Source: Inonotus obliquus
Taxonomy: Eukaryota > Basidiomycota > Agaricomycetes > Hymenochaetales > Hymenochaetaceae
Assembly: GCA_032164295.1 (NCBI GenBank)
Contig: JAJHTX010000001.1
Span: forward strand, 1,116,001 to 1,180,000
Length of the DNA: 64,000 nt
Direction: 5' to 3'
Part shown: piece by piece, positions 23,636 to 37,264 of the stretch
Position numbering within the stretch: position 1 is the stretch's first letter
How the letters are laid out: each line of letters begins with the position of its first letter
Notes under the pieces: model-generated
What the model saw: the letters and a program-made list of their open reading frames with translations, nothing else
Database searches by the model: none
Told to the model about the DNA's origin: nothing
Program-made: the position numbers and the translations under genes

Positions 23636-26216
23636 TCAAACAAACACGAATCGGTCAATAAACTGAGACTGAGACTGAGACCGAGACGTTCCCACATTCT
23701 CCGAGTCATCAGAACTAGTGCGTTCCGTGTCATCATCAGATGAGTGAACGACATCAATATCAATATCAACAAGAGGCACAAGAGGCACAAGAGGCACAAG
23801 AGGCACAAGAGGCACAAGAGGCACAAGAGGCACAAGAGTCGAAGTCGTAGTCAGCGTCGATTTCCCATCCTGGACCATATCCGCAGCGGAATTCTTCACA
23901 CCGGTGGAGGACAATATCAATGGTAATGATGATGGTGATGGTGATGGGGACTGCGTCGTATTACCAATAGACTCTAGAAACTCCAATTCTTTCGAGGTGA
24001 GGATTAGAGGGGTTGAAGCGAAGTATTCGGATTCGGATATGATGCTTTGAATGCTTTGAGTGCGTTGAATGCTTTGATCGTCGGTGTTGGATGTTGGATT
24101 TGATGAGGATGAGGATGAGGTTGAGGTTGAGTTGGGTGTATTGGTGGCTTCTACCCGCTCGGGTACGTGCGCGTGAAGCTTTGATAACAGACCAGAAGCG
24201 GGTAACGGAGAACAAGAATCCGATGGATAAGATAATACCGAACCTGTTCAAAAAACCCCATCAACATATTCTCCTCTTAGAACAATGAATAATGAATACA
24301 AAACTCACTGGTATCATAGGTATCATCCTCGACCTCGAAACCAACACCCGCCCCATACCCCAACCCAACAGAAGCAAAATCAAACTGGCTCACTTCAACT
24401 TCTACGCCCCTCAAAACGTTTTCGTCCCACTCCGGAATGGGTGCTTGTGGGATGTTGAAGTCCATCTGGGAAAGGAAGAAATCCATTGTTTCTTCATCTA
24501 GTTCTGATGCTGATGAAGGTTGTAGAACTGTTGCCGTTGTGTCGTACATAGGCGATACACCTGCACCTGCGGGTTCCTCGGTTGCGGAAGGCGATGGGTC
24601 CGATGAGGGTGAGGGCTGTGTAGACTCCGCCCGGGCCCCTAAATCGTTTGGTCTTGATTCCGCGATAGCGCTATCGCTCTTTTCATAAGGCACTGGCCAC
24701 GGTCCATCAACCCTCGCACGTTTAGTCCGCACATCCGGTTCCAAATCATCGGGTGACGCCCGCTTATGTGATAAAATCGACTGTGGCTTGTAAACAGCAT
24801 CGGCATCGGCATCGTCCGGCAGGAAATTCCGTTGTTCGTCAGAGGCAGAGGCGGAGATATCGTCGATCCAATCGTCGACGTCAACAATCCCCACTGGGAA
24901 GTTTGGATGAGTAGGTGAGATGCGGGGTGTGTTGATTTCGCTGATGGTGTCGGATGAGTCTGAGGAACTTGTTGAGGAGGAGGAGGATTCTTGAGATGTA
25001 CATGAGAAAGTAGGGGAGATGCTTCTGCATAACGAAATTAGTATGAAATATGGAGATAGATATATAGATATAACGATTGTACGCACCTTAAGCGCTTGGA
25101 AGCTCTGTGAGAATCCGACTCTGAAGATTCTGAATAACATGTCGGATCTGATTCTTCGCTGCTGGCGCGAGAGCGTTTTCGCGAAGATGAGCTGGACGTC
25201 GAAGAAGATGGTGACGAGGATAGATTGGTTGTCGTTGATGAAGTCGATATACGTTGTTTTCGTCGGGATTTGCTGCCGACCGTCGTCGTTTGAGTCTCGA
25301 TACCCTCCGACTCCTTTGCAAAAGAACGTTTTCGTGAGGATGAGCTGGACGTCGAAGGAGATGGTGACGAGGATTGATCAGTTGACGTCGATGAAGTTGG
25401 TTGACGTTGCTTTCGTCGTGATTTGCTGCCGACCGGCGTTTGAGCCTCGATACTCTCCAACTCCTTTGCGAAGTTGGACGAAACGTCGTCGTTGTTACTG
25501 CCCGGGGCCCCGTAAAGGCGCTCCGCTGTCGCTTTGATTTCCTGCAAGTCGTGTATAATTTCCTCACTGTAACCCTGGCTCTTTCCTTGCACTAAGACGC
25601 AATTCGCGCAGTCCGTCGTCAAGGAACGATTACTCTTGAAGTGACGCTTCGAGAATACTGTCCATCCGATTTTGCGTCGTGCGTTTGTAAACCAATCGTC
25701 CAGGGCCTTCCACGAGCACCCTGACTCGGCAATTATTTTCTTCTTGATGGCGAGAGGAGGGAACGGCTTATGGATATGTTCGACCAGCCAAGGTTGGGCA
25801 GCGACTGCGAGTGTGGATTTCCCGCATACACTCTTGAGAGGAACAACGGAGGAACATGTCTCCCTTGAAGAATCCTGAGGCAACGAGCCTTCTGGTCTCT
25901 CTGGAGCTGCATTGGGAGTGTCATCAACGGAAAGTTCCTGAAAAATAGTCGCTAGATCATGATCGAGGTCGGTACCAAGTCGCTTTGTGTTTGAGTCGAG
26001 CTCTATGAAGCTACTGGCCAATGACGCGATGTTGCCTGCAACTGTTTGAGCAGCTGTTACCGCGCCATCACGGTGAAGAGCGAAGTTGCAAAGATCCGAA
26101 AATCGAGACAGAAACTTTTCCGCAACATCAGGACCATTCAGAACCGCGTCAAGAAATTCGATCTGGAGGGACGACAAATCTTGTAATAGGTCGTGTGTGC
26201 CGTCTCGATTCGACAT
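23636..26216 (-). CDS. HD1 homeodomain mating-type protein, pair b
   Basis: Exons 25087-26216, 24309-25024 and 23636-24243 (complement) join in frame to 817 residues, long for an HD1. The N-terminal helical dimerisation region is about 1-100. A TALE homeodomain at about 140-190 has recognition helix LDDWFTNARRKIGWT. After it lies a tandem duplication of a roughly 50-residue basic/serine unit (GSKSRRKQR ... SSSRKRS, twice), then KRASPDDLEPDVRTKRAR and a long acidic/serine region. The last exon contains eight perfect LVP tripeptides (about 23768-23836) and a Ser/Asp-rich end (HSSDDDTERTSSDDSENV). HD1 acts as one half of the HD1/HD2 heterodimer. It is divergent from HD2-b, with about 150 bp between start codons. 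The last exon is supported by phase and by serine/acidic composition, not by homology. Confidence 0.92.
23768..23836. repeat. 9-bp tandem repeat encoding (LVP)8 in HD1-b
   Basis: About eight head-to-tail copies of GGCACAAGA on the plus strand; on the minus strand each copy encodes Leu-Val-Pro in the HD1-b frame. The period is a multiple of three, so copy-number change keeps the frame. Confidence 0.9.
25165..25475. repeat. Tandem duplication of about 150 bp inside HD1-b
   Basis: Two adjacent similar units, about 25165-25325 and 25326-25475, each encoding (minus strand) FAKE-SxE-Q-T..GSKSRRKQR..STSST..SSSPS.STSSSSSRKRS. They differ by scattered substitutions and a small length difference, so the duplication is not very recent. 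Confidence 0.88.
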
Positions 26217-26369
26217 TGTTGACTGGGTTATCGGTCAATCATCGCGCACGCAACGAGTAGGACTACAGAACGTGACATCACGTGACGCGACCATCTGTCC
26301 TTTTGTGTTTTGCGAATGCGATAACCCCTCGTTGAATATCTGACCTTTGTGCATGAGCTTCACCTCACC
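26217..26369. promoter_or_regulatory. Bidirectional promoter of HD1-b / HD2-b
   Basis: About 153 bp separate the two divergent start codons, so both 5' UTRs and promoters lie here or extend into the genes. It contains the palindrome TCACGTGA (26278-26285, a CACGTG E-box core) overlapping GTGACATCAC (26272-26281), giving two nested inverted repeats. These are good candidates for regulator binding; no experimental link is known to me. Confidence 0.6.
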
Positions 26370-28286
26370 ATGAAGACCCCGGATTCCGATTTTCGGACTG
26401 CATTCCGTCAAATCATCGCATCGGCCGACGCCATCAAAGAAGCGACAGCTTTTGCCGTTCCTCCAGTCGATGCCACTCTTCCAATCCATGGTGCGTGGGA
26501 CGACATTCACCCATCCTTTCATCCCGCTTGGGATGCTAAGGAGATCCTAGTTGGCGATGGAACTTCGCGTGATATTGCCCATGCAGTCGTAGAAATCATC
26601 CAACGCTCCCTAGAGAGCCTACAGGCGGAACTGCGTTCTGGGTTCATTGAAACATGGGCCAAGATTATTCGTCTCCCTCGGAGCTCCAGTATGCCATCCC
26701 TCACCCGTCTCCGCATCCAGATGTGTGAGGCGTATGAATCCCTGTATGATCGGAAGAAAAGTCTGTGGGTTGAGGAGACTCGAAGAATGGTTTCAGATAG
26801 GTCTCAATCGGGGACCATCCAACAATCGGCTATCCAACAATCAGCTAGCACAGAGCGACCAGCATTCAAACAAGTACGTTCGTCCTCTCCTGAAACTTTA
26901 CAGCCGTCTGAGATTTTCTGTAGAATTACTTGCCAATTCTCGAAGCTTGCTTTGCTAAGAACCCAACTCCTTCACGTCCGGACAAGGCGCTACTCGCGGA
27001 AAAGACGGGAATGACCTACAAGCAAATTCATGTTTGGGTAAGCTCATCGAAGTGTAATTTCAGGACTCATCTAAAGCGCGCTTCAGTTTCAGAATCGTCG
27101 CTCAAGACTGAAGAAAAACAATAACACGCAGAAGGGGCCCCGTTCTAGGACGACTGGCTCTCAGGATCTTGTGTCATCCGGGTCGTCGTCTGCAACAGCC
27201 GCTGATGTTAGTCCGGGAAATGTCTTTGTGCAGGATGGACCACGTCATGCATTCCCTGTTCGATATCCTCCAACAGTCGAAGCAGACCCCTTTCCTTGCC
27301 GTTTCGGCGACTTCTCTTGCTTTCCCAAGCCAGACTGGGCTAGACAACCTGCCACGAGATTACCAAAGATATGCGAACCGGATGTGGACGCGCTGTGCGG
27401 GGCATTTTCCGGTTTACTTATTGCGGATTTAGCCCGACCCGCTTCGCAAAAGAGGAGCAAGCGTACACAGAAAGGGACAGAAACAGCAGTAAAGACTCGC
27501 AGTGAAGCATATCAACCCTTTGTCGTCCGTCCATTGCGCGCTCCACTTTTTTCTCTTCTGCGCAGCTTCGTTTCTCGTCTTTCACAGTGTTCTGACCAGC
27601 CTCCTTGTGGTAAGAAAGAACGTCCCAGAAACGCTGTTTCGACACCCTCAAATGAGCATGGTTCGCAATTGACTACACGCAGATCCAGGAGTTGCAAACG
27701 TAGCGGGAAGGAACTCACATCTGCAACTAAAGACTCAGCACCTGGTAAGCGGAACGCCGGGCCCGCAGATTCTCGGACGCGGACAAAGGGCCCGGAGAAA
27801 TCTTCGTCATCCCGACGCACAAGGCGAACAAGGAAGTGCGAGAAGGATTCTGTGCAACCGTCTGTGCAATCACCAGAACTACCACCGTCCCAGGCCTCGC
27901 CGGCTCCGTCTATCGAGTCCCTACCGTCGTTATCATACTCGTCCAGCAGTGCTTCGTCATCAACTTACTCTCAATCTCCTACATCGTCTTTCTCAGCACT
28001 GTCCGACGATGGACGATCGCCTCCTCATGACCCGTATCAGTCTGTCGACTTCTCACTGACGTTACCTACGCCGCAGACAACTTATGACGAATACCCGTCG
28101 TCAACTTCTGCATTCGACGGGTTTTCTTTCGACCTTGCTAAGGGGCCACTAGATTACTCGTTCAATTTCGGTTTGCCTGAATACCCTTCTTACTCAGATA
28201 CTTTTGACTCACTATCACAGGAGTTGCAGACGTCTCCAGACTTTGAGCCTCTTCTGTCTTTTCAGTTGCCTCCTCTTGCATCTTGA
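26370..28286 (+). CDS. HD2 homeodomain mating-type protein, pair b
   Basis: Exons 26370-26873, 26924-27037 and 27087-28286, all phase 0, give 605 residues. An N-terminal region of about 168 residues precedes the homeodomain (NYLPILEACFAKN ... MTYKQIHVW | FQNRRSRLKKNN). The 114-base second exon has the same length and boundaries as in HD2-a, with the same W|F intron position. Downstream are the shared FPVRYPPTVEADPFPCRFG block, basic stretches (KRSKRTQKG; SRRTRRTRKC) and a long Ser/Pro/acidic tail (SSSSASSSTYSQSPTSSFS; YDEYPSSTSAF) typical of an activation or regulatory region. HD2 binds DNA and dimerises with a non-self HD1. ATG 26370 is the first ATG in the conserved frame. Confidence 0.94.
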
Positions 28287-29534
28287 TTTCTCTTGCATTT
28301 GCTTTCTTCTTCGATCTTGTTCATTTGCACTTGCTTCATATCGTTATTTGCTATCTCGTGGATTTCTTGCTTTTGTCTTGCGTAATCATCGAAATGTATT
28401 TGTAGCACTTGTATTTTAAATCGCATCTCGGGCGTGGATGGCTCGCCTTTTCTTCATAACTTGCTTGCGTGCTTGAAGCTATCTTGAACACTTGATGCAA
28501 ACGACGTTGCAGCACTCGAAATTATGGGAGAAACGATGTCGTGTCATTTTTTTCATAGTTCGATAAGACTACCTTAAGGCCAATTGGCCTGGTTATCAAA
28601 ACGAGACAGTGCCCTCATGCCAATGATGAGGGGCCAGGGATGATGGATGCTAGTACGCACATCACATAACTTCCCGGTGCACGAAAGGATTGCGTACGTT
28701 TGGACGGATCTGTCAGAGATTTCGCTTCTTGTCAACATTAAAATGGGAGGAAACCTCATAGTAAAGGAAAACATACAATGCACAAAAGAACGATCAATTC
28801 TCAGTTACTAGGTGTTTTCATCACGAATGCGATCAACAAGAACCTGTTCCGAAAAGAGAAAACCATTTGCGACAGCCATAAATCTTCAGCTCGTGAGAGT
28901 ATCCAGTAATGTGATGAAAGCGGTGGTCTTCAGCGACGATGTGTCCATAAGGAAAGCACCCCGAGGGTGCGTCGTCAAGGTGGTAAGAGGAAAAGACGAT
29001 TCGTGGCTGAAAATGCACTGTCACAAAGAAAAGACGCATGTCACGTCACACTTGTCTCGATACACGCTCACGTGCTGGATTTCTCCGCCGCGGCCATGGT
29101 CAGAAACTTGAGCAGCAAAACAACTTGATTCTTGTCTCTCAGACCTCTACAGATAGCTTCGAGTTCCTTACCTAGTGAACAGGCTAGCGTACACGCTCGT
29201 ACCTTTCACTTTTATTGGAATCGAGATGGTAGTCCGTGAAATGCTGGTCACCGAGGCTAGTCCCATGCAGACATATCCCAACTCTTACTGGCGCTGGTGG
29301 CGACGCACATAGGATAAACCACGAGTATACATCATGCGAGGTATCGATCACTGTGATAGTGTGCTCTGTACTTGAATAGTCAGGGGATCTCTGCTATTGG
29401 AGCTTGATACCGACCCGATTCCTGACCGCGGTGAAATGATCTTACGAAGGTTTTACTCATACTGACTCTCAACATAATCAAGCTGTACGCGCATACATAA
29501 AGGGAAGATTCGGAAAACCCTATAAGTTAATCAC
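28287..29534. other. Intergenic right of the mating-type genes, no gene seen
   Basis: Starts with a T/C-rich HD2-b 3' UTR (28290-28420). The rest shows only short open frames. No beta-flanking gene is recognised. Confidence 0.55.
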
Positions 29535-30240
29535 GGAACACAGCAGCCCTCGCCGTCGACAAGTTCTTTCCTATCCCAATTCGCGTATCTCATCCAAAGT
29601 CTTACCCTTTAGGAATCTGAGTTTGACGGGATTCGTATCATCTTACTCGGCTTCTGGGTCCTCTTCGATATCCGTTTCAAGCCAATCCATTCTGACTTGA
29701 TCATCGGCTTTAAATTGAACGCTTTGCACATGACAATAGCGGGAAAGCAAAGAGCATAAGAATCGCAGGTGGTCTGTCTTGCATGCGCGTAATGGTAACG
29801 ATTCTTTCTACTCCCAAAGGACATACACACCCTTCGCGTCAAACGTGTCTCATAACCTGCGCTCTCGCGAAGAGGATCCCCATCCGGAATAGTTCTCCCA
29901 GTATATCCGAGAGTGTAACAAGTCAAGACATACAGGAATGATTCTAGTTCATGTTGGTAATCATGCGTAAAGAGTTCTGTTCGATGACTCAAGGAGTTCG
30001 CGTGTCATGAAAGGAGCTATACCGGGACGTATGCGCGATGCTAGATCGGTCAGCCCACATGCAAGATCGAAATCGACGAGACGCTCGTAGGTTTGGTCCT
30101 TGTAAGGAAGTATGCAAGATTTCCAAAATACTAATACCACGATGAAGGATACAGCTCTTCGAATATAGATCGCGAGTATCTGATACAAACGGTCAGTCCC
30201 TTATCGCAATTTGCTCATTGTACACTCACTTATAACGCAT
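29535..30240 (-). pseudogene. FunK1 kinase relic 0 (3' part)
   Basis: Minus-strand remnant of the FunK1 C-terminal lobe. Recognisable pieces are ILHRGISILEILHT (decayed catalytic loop, D to G), RLVDFDLACGLTDLASRIR, PFMTRELLESSNRT, then after a one-base frameshift near 29990 HDYQHELESFLYVLTCYTLG, and at the very end GCCVP followed by TGA at about 29536. The N-lobe is missing. The catalytic Asp loss, frameshift and truncation mark it as dead. It is the FunK1 sequence closest to the HD genes. Confidence 0.8.
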
Positions 30241-31071
30241 TGTATGAGAACATCTCGAAATACCCGTATTCTCTTATTCGCTAACGACGGCGCCTGCAGG
30301 AGACTCGTCTTTCTCGCCCTCTAGATGATCCTGGGCGATACGATTCATGAAAATATTCTTTGAAGTTGACCTGACTCCGTGTTCTTTGGCGTGTACAACA
30401 ACCTTCCGGTTAGTCAATCCGACGATCTGCAGGCCTCGAGGGCTCTCGAATCTACAATGTTGTGACGGAATGCCGTTGACAAATTCCGAGAATTAGTATG
30501 ATCGATTACCGGGAGTAATGAAAGGTTGAAGGCCAGTAATCCTTGTCCGACAACACCCTATAGATTATGTTTGTCCGGAGCATAGCGCGGCCGGCAAACA
30601 AAGGGGATAGCCAACAACGATAAGGTATTCAGTATAGTATTATATATAGTGAGCCAATACTCACAGCTAACGCTTTCCATCCCATCCAGAAAAGACTCAT
30701 CGGGAATCGCCGAGTATTGACCTCTTACCAACACAAGTGGCATCTGTCACCTCTGTTCTTCACCTTCTCCCAGCAAGACCGCTCGATCACCGTCACGGTA
30801 GGCAAGACAATGATTTTGATGGAAGTTACTGCACAAAGAACACGGGAGAGCGCACGTGAGAATCTCTGTCAGTGGTCTCGGTGATAAGGATGACGCGATT
30901 GGTTCCTGTGTGTTTACTATCACTATAAATAAGGTGCTATCATTCATCCTAGATCACATCGCCCACCTTTGCTTTAAGACGACCGCGGCAATTAGATACT
31001 ACATTGCCCCTTGCGCAAGACCTCAAGCAGTTTGGAGTTACCGCATTCCTTGCTTGTCACGTCCACGCTCC
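30241..31071. other. Intergenic, no gene seen
   Basis: Mixed-composition sequence upstream of the flavin oxidoreductase; the last few hundred bases should contain its promoter. No coding signal is seen. Confidence 0.5.
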
Positions 31072-32747
<1,676 letters not shown>

Positions 32748-33929
32748 TGAATCCTAATATGACAACATACCGTATTTCATACACACAGGGCGAACAAACG
32801 CAAATGCAAATGAAAGTAAAATAAGATGTCTTTCGGGCGGATCGATTGCTCGTACAACGCAAAAGCCCTCGCTGCAGAAACAGCACGCAAAATTCCGCGA
32901 CATTCAACTTAACCTCCACAAACGGGAAAAGATGCACCACTTTCTTTCGTGCATACCGGTGATTGTGACAAAACCGGATAGAGCTTTCGAGGGAGCGAAT
33001 GTAATTCGTGTCCTTGGTAGGAATAGTGCGCGTAACTCCACACATATTTGAAGCAACCCTTGGAAGGGGACTGGTAGTGTTACAAGGGCTAAACACTGAG
33101 TGAAAACCAGACGCGACACGACAATCTGACGGACGCGTGCGCATCTATTAGCGTGAGAATATGAACCACCTCCCGCATTGATCAAGCACATGCTAACGTA
33201 TGTAACTGTTTCTCGTACATAGGACGAAAGGTTTTCCAAGTGATGTCCCGTTCTCCCTGTGTGGTCTCAATCATACGACCGAGAGTTTCTCGCTGACGCT
33301 GGTATCTGCACCGTCCGACTGAGTTATATCAATCTTCCTCAGAGTGCTCTTTCGAAGTACCTCCTTTTCGCTCCACACTTCGCAGATGGGGGTACTCGGT
33401 ACCAGTCTGTGCGGGGGGACGTTGCGCGTGGGGTTGACTCAGTAATGTCGCGGATAGACGACCAAAGGCCATGAAGATGACTAAGGGAAGGCCGGAGGAC
33501 CAGAAATTGCGCACTTTCAGTTCATATTCAGACACAAATGTTATTTAACTATATTCACTTACCACTTACAAACAGCTGATTGTGAAGCATACTGAACGCG
33601 ACCGATTATATCCCTACCGCATTCAGTCGTAAAAACTTTGAAAACCCTCCACCAATCGTACTCATACTTACTAGGAATCAGGTGAGTTCCTAGGCAGCCA
33701 GAAAATGCAGTGATCGCGTTTACTGTCAGTTGTAGGTTGATAAACTGACGAATGATAATGCCGTTACTCAGATCGACTGAGTTCGTCTCATTTTTCTGAA
33801 CGATTTCGGAGATCATCCTCTTGCAAAACTTGAAGAGGTACTTCCAGAGTACCTGTAGGAATTTCATGTTTTGCACTCTGCTCAGCACCAATCAATGTAA
33901 CAATATTAGTTGCGTACCTATGGTCCAAT
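32748..33929. other. Intergenic, no recognisable gene
   Basis: Short frames only. A minus-strand open frame at 33559-33891 (110 codons) has no motif I recognise and no duplicate elsewhere in the window. Confidence 0.5.
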
Positions 33930-35867
33930 CTTTTCCGAGTGATCGAGATATATCAGTCCTCAATCACTGGCTGCCAAATAAACGGAGAACGGTTGCAGGC
34001 CATTCTGGTGGCTTGAATAAATCCTTTAATCTTTCGGCCGTAGAAATGGTGATAATGCCAAACTACGAATGAGAATAAATTTCCCTCCATTCAACAGACC
34101 TCCAAACTCTTCGCAGTGAAGTCATTCGGCCTTTACTACATCGTAGTTTTCAGTTCAAAGCTGCGCTGGACCTCTGCCAACCATATCGCTTCTCCCCAGT
34201 GGTGTCACTTTTTCATATTTCTGAATTTTCCGTGTGTCGATGGTTGGGGACTCTCAGATGTGGTGAAGAAGTGCCTGCGTGACGAAACGAGAGTGTTACT
34301 GCCATTCTTGCTGGTTTGAGCCTGTTTTCCACGAAACTGCACGCCGACTCCAGACAAAAATTAGGAAAAATCATCAATAAATTTGACGTTGCACAGATGA
34401 CCACACCAAGTAACCCGGCTTGAGATGGCAGTAGGAAGGGAGGTCGGGGAGGCAGGAAGATCGTGTCAGGGGAGGAAATGGGCGAGGCTAAGCGAGTAGA
34501 CTGGGCTGGCAGTTTCCGAGGCTGAGGGCTGACTCGCGTTCTCTTGAATCAACCCACCTACTCATGACACGACTCAACAAATGGCGCCTAATCGGAGAGC
34601 AGGGAGACTACAATCGGCTTGCTTGGGATGGGGGAATGGCGCAGTAGTTCGGTGGCTTCCACGAACATTGATACACGGATAAGTCGCCACTGTCTCAGAC
34701 AGCCAGGACGGTGACCCAGCGCTTCGTCGTCTCGCAGACAACGCTGACACGGAGGGGGAAACGAGAGGCGGACATCTTATCTGGATGGAGGAGCTGAAGG
34801 CTAGAGAGGGGAAGGGGAAAGGGTGGATGCGAGTTCTGATACCATTTACCGGCGAAAGTCTCAGAGACTCGTTTCGTCTCGTTATTCGTCGTATACCGTC
34901 GCCTCAGGCAGCGCCGTGAAACCAGTGGAGGGAGCCTGAATCATTCTTCTCATTGAGGTGCATCTATCGGCTTTGGTATCGGACAAGGAGAAGGAAATGG
35001 GACAGGGGATGAGAGTATTGGTCGACACAGCGAGTCCCACTCACCACAAACTTCGCAGATAATATAACGACTCAGGAATGTCCATTCACTGACTGGGAAC
35101 TCAGTGTGGTCAGGGAAGGTAAGTTTCACCCATGAATGCTTGTGGCTTCCCGTGTTGCAGGATAGGGTTACAGGATAGACTTGCTGGTTCCCCTCATTGC
35201 TTGATGCATTCCCTTGCGTTTTTTTCTTCTTCAGCATCGATGTGTCGTATCGACAGAGGTTGAGACTTCTTGTTAGGAGGTATCATGCAGCTTTCTTCAG
35301 AGGTTGGTCTTGATGTTGACGTTTTGGTCTCTTGCGTGTCCAAAAGGTGAAGTCATTCGCATTTTCCAGTCGGTAAACCTACTCAGATTGATTATCTTTC
35401 CATCTTCTTTTCAGTGCCGTGTTGATGACTTGTGATCAGTAATGGCTCTTGCTGGATTTTGCCATCGTCTTCGTCCCGAAGTTTTCTTTTGCCTTGTAGC
35501 GAGATCATTACCGTTGGGTCTTGAGATTCTGATGATCTTGATGCCATCAACACTGCTCCCGACAAGCCATTACTTCATTGCGGTGGATTGTCGAACATAT
35601 TGCGATTGTTTGTGTATGATAGTATCTGGTCAAGGGTGTTCATCAAAGTGCGTGTCCTCATCATGGCAAATCAAGTCCTGCTGACTCACCCTTGCATTAG
35701 GTAAGATTTGCTCATGGGCTCGAACCGCAGTGCTGGACATTCGAGAGGTTGCGTACGCAAGGATATGATAAATGTGGAGAACTCAGACGAGTGTGGCGGA
35801 CCCGAGAGATTTTGATTTTTCAACTCTTGGGCATAATGCGAAACGGTGGCAAAAGGCGCGGGTTGTG

Positions 35868-36437
35868 TCACGGGTCTTTTGCAGGCACTGGTTTCGCCTC
35901 AAGCAAGGGAAGACATGCACCATAAAAGACGAGGATATCAGAGGGAAAAACACGACAGATGCTCTTCTGTAGGATGGAAGACCAACCCACGTTTGCAGTT
36001 GTCGTGTTTGGGATGGACGTCTTGTCAGCCCGCGGTGGAGCAACGCGTTTCATCGTTATGCAGTCTTCGTTACTGCGGCGTATGCGCACCAGGTGATCTA
36101 GAGCTTGAGTGGAGAATACTAGGAAAATTGGGCTGGCATGGGGCTGGAAGGTCGGGTGACAGAGCGAAGTGAAGATTTCGGTGACTAGGTCGGCTGGTAC
36201 GTTCATCGTCGGCGCTATCATTACTTGTTTTGGCCGCGCATGCATTGGGCAAGGCTGGCTGTCCGTGCTACCTTTTCCCAGTGCGATCGTATTTGCGCTA
36301 CAAAGTCGCAGATATCGACGGAAGCAAAACAAGAGGTTGGAACGAGGATCGCTGTTTGCCTCCGGATTCGCGTCTCTCGATTGATGCAGTACCAGAAAGC
36401 CAGAAAGAGACAACGCCCTCACCGCGTCTGCTTCCAA
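35868..36437 (-). pseudogene. Possible F-box-like antisense frame in duplication copy 1
   Basis: A 189-codon minus-strand frame includes MNVPADLVTEIFTSLCHP, which resembles the start of an F-box (PxDLLxEIF..CLP), followed by LVRIRRSNEDC. The counterpart in copy 3 (46531-47262) keeps NVPADLVTEIFTSFCLP. No downstream LRR or other domain is seen and the plus-strand gene begins just to the right. It could be a decayed F-box gene or a chance frame. Confidence 0.25.
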
Positions 36438-36608
36438 TTCATTCGCTTCGACTTATAATGCTTGGTCTACCTTCACCTCTCCGTCCTCCCATTTCCCCCT
36501 CCTTTTCTGTTTCGCTACCCGCAGCTTCTGCGTTTTCTCGACCTATCTTTTGTTTCTTACATTTACAATATCTATCACAGTCATTTTCTACACACAAAAT
36601 ACAGCTCC

Positions 36609-37264
36609 ATGCCCCAAAACACCGCTTCTGCTCCCGCTTCTCCGCGTGCTCCTACTCCCGTCTCATTCCCTGCACCCCCTCAACCAACCTACCCAACCGT
36701 CACTTTCCACAAAATCCAGCGACGTTACGCTCGACGACCTATCAACCACTTTCCGTGGAAGGACTTCCATCTCAAACTGTCTGGCCACGGTTATGTTGTC
36801 GGTCAGGACTGGGCAATGGTGAGATGGACTCCTATTGGCCATTATGGGTCCATGTTAACAACACGCGTAGACGACGTTCGACGACCGCACAGATGATCAG
36901 TTCTTCGATTCGAAGCGTCTGCAGACGGTATGCTCTAGGCCTGTCGCGTCGCTTGCTGGTTGCTTATTTGTGTCCCTGACTATGACAGATCGACGAACGC
37001 ACCGAGATTCGATACTTCTTTCCGTACGACCCACTGAACTATGGGAGTGAACTACCAGAGATGACTATTGCGGAGGGAGTTCGTCGGCTTGATTTGCACA
37101 AAAAGGAAGGCTTAATGGGGAGGATGTGGAATGGGACGGGGGTTGGTCTACCCTAGTTCTTTAATAGATTTCTTGCTAATTGAGTACATTGACCTCAGGG
37201 ATGCCTTGTTTACGCAGGTCGTGTGGTTAAGACTTTCTTCCGTCGTCTCTTTATGTGCATCTGA
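36609..37264 (+). CDS. Unrecognised four-exon gene, copy 1
   Basis: Exon 1 (36609-36818) encodes a Pro/Ala-rich start (MPQNTASAPASPRAPTPVSF) and FHKIQRRYARRPINHFPWKD then FHLKLSGHGYVVGQDWAM. After a GT-AG intron (..ACGCGTAG) come TTFDDRTDDQFFDSKRLQT, a second intron, IDERTEIRYFFPYDPLNYGS and VRRLDLHKKEGLMGRMWNG. The last exon gives CLVYAGRVVKTFFRRLFMCI and stops at TGA 37262-37264. The donor of the third intron is less clear than in the other copies. No known domain or signal peptide is seen. Copies at 40847 and 47299 preserve the reading frame across the same introns, which supports a real gene. The function is unknown. Confidence 0.6.

Noticed and set aside
21711..23639. Several long open frames (up to 239 codons) in the region between the HD pairs
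   Set aside because: They translate repeated simple-sequence DNA and overlap in several frames; absence of stops is a by-product of the repeat units.
36169..36384. Plus-strand 71-codon frame (MKISVTRSAGTF) conserved in copies 1 and 3
   Set aside because: It lies upstream of the four-exon gene, is antisense to an equally conserved frame and shows no protein-like constraint I can see; shared descent of the duplicated DNA explains it.
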